Positions 1 through 6,329 of a stretch of DNA of 64,000 nucleotides are shown here, in pieces (within the stretch, counting starts at the first letter, position 1; each line of letters starts with the position of its first letter). The position numbers and the translations under genes are program-made. Below the pieces are notes generated by a model. The model worked only from the letters and a program-made list of their open reading frames with translations, was not told the origin of the DNA and ran no database searches. Source of the stretch: Peptacetobacter hominis (lineage in GTDB: Bacteria; Bacillota; Clostridia; Peptostreptococcales; Peptostreptococcaceae); the NCBI RefSeq assembly GCF_006861675.1, contig NZ_SGJB01000010.1, positions 1 through 64,000 on the forward strand, given 5' to 3'.

Positions 1-22
1 AACCGTATTTTTAAAATATTAT
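1..22. repeat. Left arm of 22-bp perfect inverted repeat around tnpB
   Basis: These 22 bases are the exact reverse complement of 1585-1606, beyond the 3' end of the tnpB gene. Identity stops at base 23. The arm may continue left of the window, because the right arm runs on with GTGGG and the matching bases would lie before position 1. It could be one end of the TnpB element or the edge of a second element lying in opposite orientation. Confidence 0.8.
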
Positions 23-97
23 ATACAGATTAATGTATAAACCTGATTCAAAATGGATATAATATAATAAAACACATTATGAATCGAGGTGAGAAAG

Positions 98-1498
98 ATG
101 AGTACAGTGATAAAAAATATAAAACAATATTCACTGCCTTTGAGTGAAGATGCAATCAAAGACCTTATATATTTAGCTACAGAATACAGGAACTTTAAAA
201 ATTATCTTTATTCAAGATTCAGCGGAATAAAGAGTATTCATCTTTTAAAAAATCCTCGAAAGAATGTGAGAGATAAATGGATAAAATCCGGAGAACGGAA
301 AAAGTTTAAATTACCAGCCAGATACTGGAAGATAGCGCTAGATGAAGTATTTTCAGATATCAGAGGTAATTGGACTTCTACAAAGAAAAAGATAAAATAC
401 GCAATTACAAGAAATGATAACCTGACTCGGGAAGATATCCATTATATAAGATATATTTTAAGCTCTGATGAGCTGTATTATAAAACATTAAATCAGATAG
501 AATTTGATATTCCAGATAAGTTTAAAGAGATAAAATTAAATTTTAAGTATTTGAACAATTTAATAAGACGATATACAAGAAAGTATAAAAACAAAATTCC
601 TTACACAAAGAAAAATAATATATTTTCTGTAGATACTGGTTTATACAGATATGAAAATGGAAACATAAAAATAACAACTCTAAATAAAGGTAAAAGGGTA
701 TCAATTCCATTAAAGGATAGCAATAAATACAAAACCACTTTAAAAATAAAGATAGTTGATGATAGAATTGAAGTTCATGTACCTTTAAAGATATCACCAA
801 AAGATCTAAATGGAGATATTGTAGTTGGTATAGATAAAGGAATAAACCATATTATAGCTACATCAACAGAAAATCTATACGGTGGTAGATTAAATGAATA
901 TCTGACAGATGAAACTGAAAGGTTGAATTATATAAATTCAAACAGAAACAGATTTTATGCTATGTATAAAACTGCCTTGGAAAATAATGATGTAAAGAAA
1001 GCCGAAAATATACTGAATAACAATCTTGGAAAGAAAAAATACAATCATCGGAAAAATAGAAATGATGAAAAGATGAAGTCGTATATAAATCATTCTATAA
1101 ATGAATTTATACTAAAAGAGAAACCAAAAGAAATAGTTATGGAGGATCTGACTTTTGCAAACTGGAACAGTAAGTTTCCTAAAAATATAAAGAGAAAACT
1201 TTCAAGATGGACAAAAGGCTATATCAGAGAAAGGATTGAATATAAGTGTGAGTTATACAATATAAAATATACTTATATAAATCCAGCTTATACAAGTAAG
1301 GTATGTAGTATTTGTAGCAGTTTTGGAAAAAGAAATGGTGCCTCTTTTATATGTTCAAACTGCGGTGAGACACACGCAGATACAAATGCAGCAAAAAATA
1401 TACTTTCAAGAAAAGATGATAAGGAAATAAGTTTATATACAAAGTATACAAAGGTTAAAATGATACTTGAATCCAGAATATCAAATCATAATAGTTAA
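98..1498 (+). CDS. tnpB: TnpB-family RNA-guided endonuclease (IS200/IS605 or IS607 type)
   Basis: Transposon-encoded nuclease of the TnpB family, which in characterised members uses an RNA from the element's 3' end to cut DNA. All RuvC parts are present: RuvC-I VVGIDKGIN (Asp about 246), RuvC-II MEDLTF (Glu about 349), a four-cysteine zinc finger (CSIC and CSNC, about 403-422) and RuvC-III HADTNAAKNI (Asp about 428). The protein is 466 residues, within the family's usual length. I start at ATG 98, 4-5 bases after GAGGTGAG, rather than at GTG 89, which lies inside that ribosome binding site. No tnpA transposase or resolvase gene is visible beside it, though the left side is cut by the window. 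The frame is intact, so the nuclease may be active. Confidence 0.93.
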   Translation: MSTVIKNIKQYSLPLSEDAIKDLIYLATEYRNFKNYLYSRFSGIKSIHLLKNPRKNVRDKWIKSGERKKFKLPARYWKIALDEVFSDIRGNWTSTKKKIKYAITRNDNLTREDIHYIRYILSSDELYYKTLNQIEFDIPDKFKEIKLNFKYLNNLIRRYTRKYKNKIPYTKKNNIFSVDTGLYRYENGNIKITTLNKGKRVSIPLKDSNKYKTTLKIKIVDDRIEVHVPLKISPKDLNGDIVVGIDKGINHIIATSTENLYGGRLNEYLTDETERLNYINSNRNRFYAMYKTALENNDVKKAENILNNNLGKKKYNHRKNRNDEKMKSYINHSINEFILKEKPKEIVMEDLTFANWNSKFPKNIKRKLSRWTKGYIRERIEYKCELYNIKYTYINPAYTSKVCSICSSFGKRNGASFICSNCGETHADTNAAKNILSRKDDKEISLYTKYTKVKMILESRISNHNS

Positions 1499-1584
1499 TA
1501 ATATTAAATTTAATCACAAATATATGTATCTCACAAGCATATATTTCATCCAATTTGGAGGGTTAAATAGTAGTGTTTTATAAA

Positions 1585-1606
1585 ATAATATTTTAAAAAT
1601 ACGGTT
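1585..1606. repeat. Right arm of 22-bp perfect inverted repeat
   Basis: Exact reverse complement of bases 1-22. The arm ends inside the first stem (GGTTGTG, 1603-1609) of the structured RNA region described next. Confidence 0.8.
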
Positions 1607-1710
1607 GTGGGATAACCAACTGGCACAACCAGGACTTAAAACTGATGTAAGTCAGAATAAGAGCGAAATATCTAAAAAGACTATATTTGTCTATATTTTT
1701 AGAACCAGAA
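1585..1710 (+). ncRNA. Candidate omegaRNA / right end of the TnpB element
   Basis: Downstream of tnpB lies a stretch with strong potential for RNA structure. GGTTGTG (1603-1609) pairs with CACAACC (1624-1630), GACTTA (1633-1638) pairs with TAAGTC (1648-1653), and a bulged hairpin at 1672-1702 pairs CTAAAAA with TTTTTAG around an inner GAC/GTC. In studied TnpB elements the guide-scaffold RNA is encoded exactly here, overlapping the 3' end of tnpB and the right end, and IS200/IS605 ends carry bulged subterminal hairpins. The call rests on position and pairing. The exact right boundary, probably just before 1716, is not proven. Confidence 0.55.
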
Positions 1711-1715
1711 TAACT

Positions 1716-2822
1716 ATGAACAAAAATATACATATGACTGTGCTGAAGGCAATAGGAATAATTGTAGTCGTAAGCTGTCATCTTGAGGAAAATATGTTCA
1801 ATATTATCGGAATTCCTCTATCTCTAAGTAGAGAACTATTCCCTGAATATTCATATCATATTCCTCTGTTTGTATTTGCTTCGGGATATTTTTACAAAAG
1901 AATATACGAAAGCGACTACAAAACACTTGTAAAAAAGAGATTTGCAAATATCAGAAACTACTACAGATCTAATCTGTTTTACCTTGTATTATCATTTATT
2001 CTGGTATCTACAGGACTGCTCACAAGAAATATAGAATTTTCACTGTTCAGCTTTTTTGTTGAACCGTTTCTCGGTGGATTTCAGTTTTATTTCAATGGCC
2101 CTGGATGGTTTGTACCTTTTCTGTTTACTGTGCGGATTATGTATCCACTTTTCAGAAAAGGAGCATCATATATGCTTTCTTCGTTCAAACAGGGAGAAGA
2201 AAAGGACTTCAGAGATGAACTTATATTCACTGTATTTCTATGCGTAATAGGAGTTATTGCTGCATATTTTGCAAATAAATATCCTGTTGAAAATCAGGTG
2301 GTAAAACCATATCATGCAGTGCTTAGAACTTTGTGGGGACTTCAGTATATGCAGATAGGACTTTTATTCAGAGAGTTTCTTGAAAAATATCTGAAGTACA
2401 ATATATATGAGTTTGTCATGATCGTAGCCTCAAAAGTCGTGTTTTATATGATTTTTGGATACTCTACGTTCTCGCTTAGAACTGTAAGTTTCTATGGAAA
2501 CAATGTTCTAGGACTTGTTACCTCTATAATAGGGATACTTTATGTACTATATCTTTCAAAATTCATATGTCGTATTGTAGATGGCAAATATCCAAAAGTT
2601 ATGGATTTCATAGTATTTATAGGAGATAATACATGGAGTGTAATGATACACCATCTTCTTGTAAAATGGACAATTACTCAGATGATAGATGCCGGTATGT
2701 TCAGTGGGTATGAATTTGTTGTGACATATTTTGTTACACCTATACTTTGTCTTCTGTTACCACTTCGGTTTGTATATGTGTGCAAAATATACAGAGAAAG
2801 AAAATCCACTCAGCCGCGGTAA
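1716..2822 (+). CDS. Acyltransferase family 3 (OafA/YrhL-like) membrane protein
   Basis: Integral membrane O-acyltransferase of the acyltransferase-3 type, which transfers acyl groups to cell-surface sugars. About ten hydrophobic segments are visible. The family's N-terminal pattern is present: a first helix ending in SCHLEE with its conserved His, then PLFVFASGYFYKR. A late WSVMIHHLLVKW segment also fits. I start at ATG 1716 (MNKNIHMTVLK, 368 residues) because it matches the family N-terminus. No clear ribosome binding site precedes it. The frame stays open back to a TTG at 1605, but that part lies inside the tnpB element end, so the insertion appears to have replaced the native upstream region. 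Substrate unknown. Confidence 0.8.
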   Translation: MNKNIHMTVLKAIGIIVVVSCHLEENMFNIIGIPLSLSRELFPEYSYHIPLFVFASGYFYKRIYESDYKTLVKKRFANIRNYYRSNLFYLVLSFILVSTGLLTRNIEFSLFSFFVEPFLGGFQFYFNGPGWFVPFLFTVRIMYPLFRKGASYMLSSFKQGEEKDFRDELIFTVFLCVIGVIAAYFANKYPVENQVVKPYHAVLRTLWGLQYMQIGLLFREFLEKYLKYNIYEFVMIVASKVVFYMIFGYSTFSLRTVSFYGNNVLGLVTSIIGILYVLYLSKFICRIVDGKYPKVMDFIVFIGDNTWSVMIHHLLVKWTITQMIDAGMFSGYEFVVTYFVTPILCLLLPLRFVYVCKIYRERKSTQPR

Positions 2823-2870
2823 AATTTTGACAGTGTGATATAATAAATTTAAGACAAAGATAAAAACACA

Positions 2871-2966
2871 GTCTGGTTGGTAGTCCAGACGTACAAATAT
2901 GTATCAGTAGCCTTCCTCCTTGGTCGTCCGTTCTTTGTCCTCATATAATTTTAAGGAGGACTTGCT
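2871..2966 (+). promoter_or_regulatory. Candidate yjdF-type riboswitch leader with anti-Shine-Dalgarno
   Basis: The leader of a yjdF homologue. It starts with the hairpin GTCTGG (2871-2876) / CCAGAC (2885-2890). TCCTCCTT at 2914-2921 is perfectly complementary over eight bases to the ribosome binding site AAGGAGGA (2953-2960). Leaders of yjdF genes in Firmicutes are known to hold the yjdF RNA motif, a riboswitch class reported to bind aza-aromatic compounds. The pairing shown here would hide the ribosome binding site, so control of translation is inferred. I did not fold it against the published consensus. Confidence 0.6.
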
Positions 2967-3383
2967 ATGGACAGATTATCAGGTAGTTTCAAGGTATTTT
3001 TTGAACCACCATTCTGGGTGGGCGTTATTGAGGAGATTTCAAACGGAAAACTTTCCGCATGTAAAATCACATTTGGAAGTGAGCCAAATGATTCCGAGAT
3101 TTTTGAATTTATACAGAAAAACTACTACAGATTAAACTTCAGTCCATCTGTTGCTGTAGTTAAAAAGGAAAAATCTCAAAATCCTAAAAGAATTCAGAGA
3201 GAGATCTCAAAATCCAGAAATAACTTTTCCGTATCCACAAAATCTCAGGAAGCACTGAAAATTCAGCACGAACAGATTAAATGTGAGAGGAAAAAGTTGA
3301 ATAAGGACAGAAAAAAGGAAAAAGAGGAATATATTTTCCAGCTTAAACAGCAAAAGAAAAAAGCAAAGAAAAAGGGCAGATAG
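2967..3383 (+). CDS. yjdF: YjdF family protein (DUF2992)
   Basis: A 138-residue protein with the YjdF N-terminal signature: a short strand, then FFEPPFWVGVIEE, then a segment with ITFGSEPND. The second half (about 70-138) is very rich in Lys and Gln and likely forms a charged helix. The molecular function of YjdF is not established; its association with the aza-aromatic-sensing riboswitch suggests a role in handling such compounds. ATG 2967 is set by AAGGAGGA six bases upstream. It stands alone, with the riboswitch-like leader in front and a terminator behind. Confidence 0.85.
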   Translation: MDRLSGSFKVFFEPPFWVGVIEEISNGKLSACKITFGSEPNDSEIFEFIQKNYYRLNFSPSVAVVKKEKSQNPKRIQREISKSRNNFSVSTKSQEALKIQHEQIKCERKKLNKDRKKEKEEYIFQLKQQKKKAKKKGR

Positions 3384-3393
3384 CCCTAACTTT

Positions 3394-3422
3394 AAAAGGA
3401 GCAGATAAACTGCTCCTTTTTT
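3394..3422 (+). terminator. Rho-independent terminator, yjdF
   Basis: GGAGCAG (3398-3404), loop ATAAA, CTGCTCC (3410-3416), then six T. A-rich bases before the stem let it serve the convergent minus-strand gene too. Confidence 0.9.
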
Positions 3423-3440
3423 ATATATTAACTACATTAA

Positions 3441-3828
3441 TTATTCTTTTGTCATAAATGTTCTCTGAACTACAAGTATAGCCACCACAACTGCTGTTCC
3501 CAATATAAATCCAGTTATATCTGCAAATGCTAAACCTAGTCCTAATTCCTACAAGGAAACATGCATTCACCATTACACCTGCACCCTGCCAATTTGGTAT
3601 CGCATTGAAGAAAGGAATATTCATAGATTTTTCAGCTATTGATAAAGCAAATCCCAAAACCACAAAGAAAACTCCTGTATATACTAAAAATATATTAGCT
3701 GGATTGTCAACTATAAACATCTTTGCAGCATATACAAAAACAGCAACTACTAATGCATATAATGCACCTTTCCAGTGAATACTTCTTTCATGTCTTCTTT
3801 CCATACTAACTGATTTTGCATTTCTCAT
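3441..3828 (-). pseudogene. Frameshifted small membrane protein, paralogue of the 3903-4289 gene
   Basis: The first two thirds read as a close relative of its upstream neighbour: both share IHWKGALY, VVLGFALSI or MVLGFALSI, and FNAIPNWQGAGVMVNAC. After LVGI the frame breaks. Dropping one base near 3541-3548 restores GLGLAFADITGFILG followed by QRTFMTKE and a stop at 3441, giving 128 residues, the same length as the paralogue. As read, the shifted product would run to 3421 with an unrelated Cys-rich tail. ATG 3828 has AGGAGGGAG just upstream. Three to four membrane segments are visible in the restored form. There is no homopolymer at the break. Function unknown; a sequencing error is possible. 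Confidence 0.75.
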
Positions 3829-3902
3829 AACTCTCCCTCCTATCATACATTAGAAACTATTATATTCAGGAAAACAATATTCAAAATCCTATTTATCTTA
3901 TA

Positions 3903-4289
3903 TTATTTATTTGTCATAAGTGTTCTCTGTGCTGCAAGTATAAAAGCTATTATTGTACTTCCACCTACAAAATGTGAAAATGTCGGAAATACAAGTCCAA
4001 GACCTATACCTACAAGACAGCACGCATTTACCATTACACCTGCACCCTGCCAGTTTGGTATCGCATTGAAAAAATCTATGTTCATCGCCTTTTCAACTAT
4101 TGATAACGCAAAACCAAGAACCATAAATATAACACCAGGATATATAACAAGTGGACTTGTAACATTGTCTACTACAAATCCTTTTATCAGATATACTGCA
4201 AGAGCAAAGCACAGTGTATATAATGCACCTTTCCAATGAATGTTTTTATCCCGTCTGTCATTATTTTCTGCAGCTTTTGCACTTTTCAT
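3903..4289 (-). CDS. Small membrane protein of unknown function
   Basis: I do not recognise this 128-residue protein. A charged N-terminus (about 1-19, many Lys, Asp and Arg) is followed by three or four hydrophobic helices: GALYTLCFALAVYLI, VIYPGVIFMVLGFALSI, then after NWQGAGVMVNAC two more. The strictly shared core FNAIPNWQGAGVMVNAC with the damaged neighbour suggests a functional loop. ATG 4289 follows AGGAGGGATTGAT. It is the first gene of a two-gene tandem duplication and has its own promoter (4342-4369) and an upstream dyad. Confidence 0.75.
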   Translation of the reverse strand: MKSAKAAENNDRRDKNIHWKGALYTLCFALAVYLIKGFVVDNVTSPLVIYPGVIFMVLGFALSIVEKAMNIDFFNAIPNWQGAGVMVNACCLVGIGLGLVFPTFSHFVGGSTIIAFILAAQRTLMTNK

Positions 4290-4341
4290 ATCAATCCCTC
4301 CTATATAAGACTGAATTTTCATTTATCTATCTGTTACTTAT

Positions 4342-4369
4342 ATTGTACTCCTTTTGCATTTATAGTCAA
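4342..4369 (-). promoter_or_regulatory. Sigma-A promoter of the small membrane protein pair
   Basis: Minus strand: TTGACT (4369-4364), 16 bases, TACAAT (4347-4342). It is about 50 bases upstream of ATG 4289. Confidence 0.7.
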
Positions 4370-4373
4370 TCAA

Positions 4374-4411
4374 TGTAACAGAACTGTAAATACAGTTACA
4401 ACGCTGTTACA
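4374..4411. promoter_or_regulatory. Nested dyad, operator-like, upstream of the -35
   Basis: Outer arms TGTAACAG (4374-4381) and CTGTTACA (4404-4411) are exact reverse complements. Inside them AACTGTA and TACAGTT (4382-4397) form a second dyad. The block sits directly upstream of the -35 at 4369, where activators bind. It is also compatible with a repressor or with a divergent site. Confidence 0.5.
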
Positions 4412-4431
4412 TTTTATACTTTTTTTATACA

Positions 4432-4460
4432 AAAACGGACACACAAAATTGTGTGTCCGC
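4432..4460 (-). terminator. Terminator of the iminopeptidase-like gene
   Basis: CGGACACACAA/TTGTGTGTCCG (4436-4459) is a near-perfect GC-containing hairpin. On the minus strand it is followed by TTTTTG, so it ends transcripts of the gene at 4486-5373. Confidence 0.85.
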
Positions 4461-4485
4461 ATATTATCAATAAAGTTTATTTATA

Positions 4486-5373
4486 TTATTTGTCGTGTCT
4501 GTTCATCCAGTCTATTAACATATTGACATATTTTTCATTATCTTCAACGAAGCACATATGACGGCAATCTCTGAATAATTCCCACTCAGAAACTGGTATT
4601 CTATCGTACATATATTTAGCTATGTATGGAGTACATAAATCGTTTCCACCAGATACAACTAGTGCAGGTTCTTTTATATCTTTTAACTGCTCAGTTACAT
4701 CGTAGTCTTTAAGTGTTCCAAGAGGAGTAAATTCGTTTGGTCCCCATCCTACAACGTAAGCTTCAACACCTTTTTTAACTGGTCTTGTTAAGCACTCTGG
4801 ACTGTTTTCATCAGTTGCTCCAGCACAGTGACGACGCATATACTCAGCTTCTGCTGCCTGATATTCAGGTGAGCTGTAGTCTCCGCTTTCTGTAGCTTTT
4901 GCTATTGCTTCCTGCATTTCAACTGGAAGAAGTGCTATATTTCTCTTCCGCTCAAGTCCCCACATCCAAGATGCTGGAAGTGTACTTGATAGTATTATAC
5001 TTTTAACACCTTCTGGTTTGTAGTTGCATATATAGTCTAGAAGCTGCATACCACCCCAAGACTGTCCTAATATGTGAACTTCTTTTAGTCCCAGGTGTTC
5101 TCTTAGAGCTATTAACTCTTCTACCCAAGTTTTTGAGTTCCATAGGTCAGGTCTGTTTTCTACAAATGATTCACCGCATCCTATCTGATCGTACATTATA
5201 AGCTGTCTGTTGTCTAACTCAGCTATTCTATCAAGTACTTCAAAGTAGTTGTGTGAAGAACCTGGTCCACCATGTAAGAATATTATTGGTGCTTTATCTG
5301 GGTTTGGCTCACCTACTATACGGTAGTATGTCTTGTATTCAAGATATGGCATGTATCCTTCTGTTATTTTCAT
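4486..5373 (-). CDS. Proline iminopeptidase-like alpha/beta hydrolase
   Basis: Serine peptidase of the alpha/beta-hydrolase fold (peptidase family S33) that removes N-terminal proline or hydrolyses related amino-acid amides. Visible landmarks are the oxyanion-loop motif HGGPGSSH, the GCGES loop, the nucleophile elbow GQSWGG (Ser about 105), the acid in GGNDLCTP and the His in RHMCFVED near the C-terminus. The 295-residue length fits the family. I start at ATG 5373, eight bases after GAGGAG, rather than at the GTG three codons upstream. Single gene with its own terminator. No signal peptide, so cytoplasmic use on imported peptides is likely. Exact substrate cannot be told from sequence. Confidence 0.85.
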   Translation of the reverse strand: MKITEGYMPYLEYKTYYRIVGEPNPDKAPIIFLHGGPGSSHNYFEVLDRIAELDNRQLIMYDQIGCGESFVENRPDLWNSKTWVEELIALREHLGLKEVHILGQSWGGMQLLDYICNYKPEGVKSIILSSTLPASWMWGLERKRNIALLPVEMQEAIAKATESGDYSSPEYQAAEAEYMRRHCAGATDENSPECLTRPVKKGVEAYVVGWGPNEFTPLGTLKDYDVTEQLKDIKEPALVVSGGNDLCTPYIAKYMYDRIPVSEWELFRDCRHMCFVEDNEKYVNMLIDWMNRHDK

Positions 5374-5511
5374 CAAAATCACTCCTCACTTTTTACTGTT
5401 CGGTAAATTTTCCGATATATTTTAATTATAAAGCGTTATCACGCCCTCGTTTTTATTATAACAATATTATGAGGGGTTTACAAGATGAATCTATAGAAAA
5501 AAATTATTGTT

Positions 5512-6246
5512 TTAAGCTATTACAAATCCACCATTTATATTAAATACCTGACCTGTTATAAAATCCGCCTTATCAGAGGCCAGATAGAGAGCCATGTTAG
5601 CTATATCTTCCGGCTGTCCATTTTTCATAAGGGGAGTTTCCTGTCTAAGTTCCTCAAGCACTTCATCTCCATAATACAGACTCATATCAGTAAGTATTAC
5701 ACCAGGTGCAATTGCATTTACTGTTATATTTGATGGACCTACCTCTTTTGCAAGTGCTTTTGTCATTCCTATTACGGCTGCTTTTGATGTAGAGTAATGA
5801 ACTTCACATGATCCACCTACTACTCCCCACATAGATGATATGTTTATTATCTTTCCTGATTTTTCCCATATCATATGTTTCAGAGTTGCTCTTGTACAAT
5901 TAAATACTCCTGTCACATTTACAGACATCATTTTTTCCCATTCTTCATCCGTTATATCTGTAAACAGTTTATCCTGACTTATTCCTGCATTATTTACAAG
6001 CACGTCTATTTTTCCGTATTTTTCTATACAATAATTTATCATTTTGTCAACTTCATAGCTTTTCGATACATCTGCTTTGTATGCTGATACATTTAGTCCT
6101 TCTGACAATAGTTTATTCTCTAATTCCTTTGCTTCTTTTTCTGATGAGTTATAGTTTATTATTACATTGTATCCATTTCTGGCAAATAATTCTGCTGTGC
6201 ATTTTCCTATTCCTCTCGATGCACCTGTTATTATAGCTGTTTTCAT
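5512..6246 (-). CDS. SDR-family reductase, YmfI / FabG-like
   Basis: NAD(P)-dependent short-chain reductase of 244 residues: cofactor motif TGASRGIG, NNAG at about 85, and the Ser and YSTSK catalytic pair. The stretch GKIINISSMWGVVGGSCEVH matches the clostridial branch annotated as YmfI, the elongation factor P 5-aminopentanone reductase of Bacillus, better than fatty-acid FabG. No efp or fatty-acid genes lie next to it. AAGGAGA precedes ATG 6246. Family assignment is firm; the specific role is inferred. Confidence 0.85.
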   Translation of the reverse strand: MKTAIITGASRGIGKCTAELFARNGYNVIINYNSSEKEAKELENKLLSEGLNVSAYKADVSKSYEVDKMINYCIEKYGKIDVLVNNAGISQDKLFTDITDEEWEKMMSVNVTGVFNCTRATLKHMIWEKSGKIINISSMWGVVGGSCEVHYSTSKAAVIGMTKALAKEVGPSNITVNAIAPGVILTDMSLYYGDEVLEELRQETPLMKNGQPEDIANMALYLASDKADFITGQVFNINGGFVIA

Positions 6247-6287
6247 TTTATATCTCCTTAATTTTATATTTATACTATATATATTAT

Positions 6288-6319
6288 CAAAAAAGACACC
6301 TCTTATGAGATGTCTTTTT
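6288..6319. terminator. Terminator downstream of prkC
   Basis: AAAAGACA / TGTCTTTT arms with a short inner CTC/GAG stem and one mismatch, flanked by A and T runs on both sides. It closes the long minus-strand operon and separates it from the SDR gene. Confidence 0.75.
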
Positions 6320-6329
6320 ATTATATCAA

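Noticed and set aside
1605-1715. Longer acyltransferase start at TTG 1605
   Set aside because: The extra 37 codons lie in the tnpB element end and its hairpins and do not resemble the family N-terminus; there is no ribosome binding site.
2827-2844. TTGACA and TATAAT as a yjdF promoter
   Set aside because: Only six bases separate them, far too few for sigma-A; at most one of them can be a real element.
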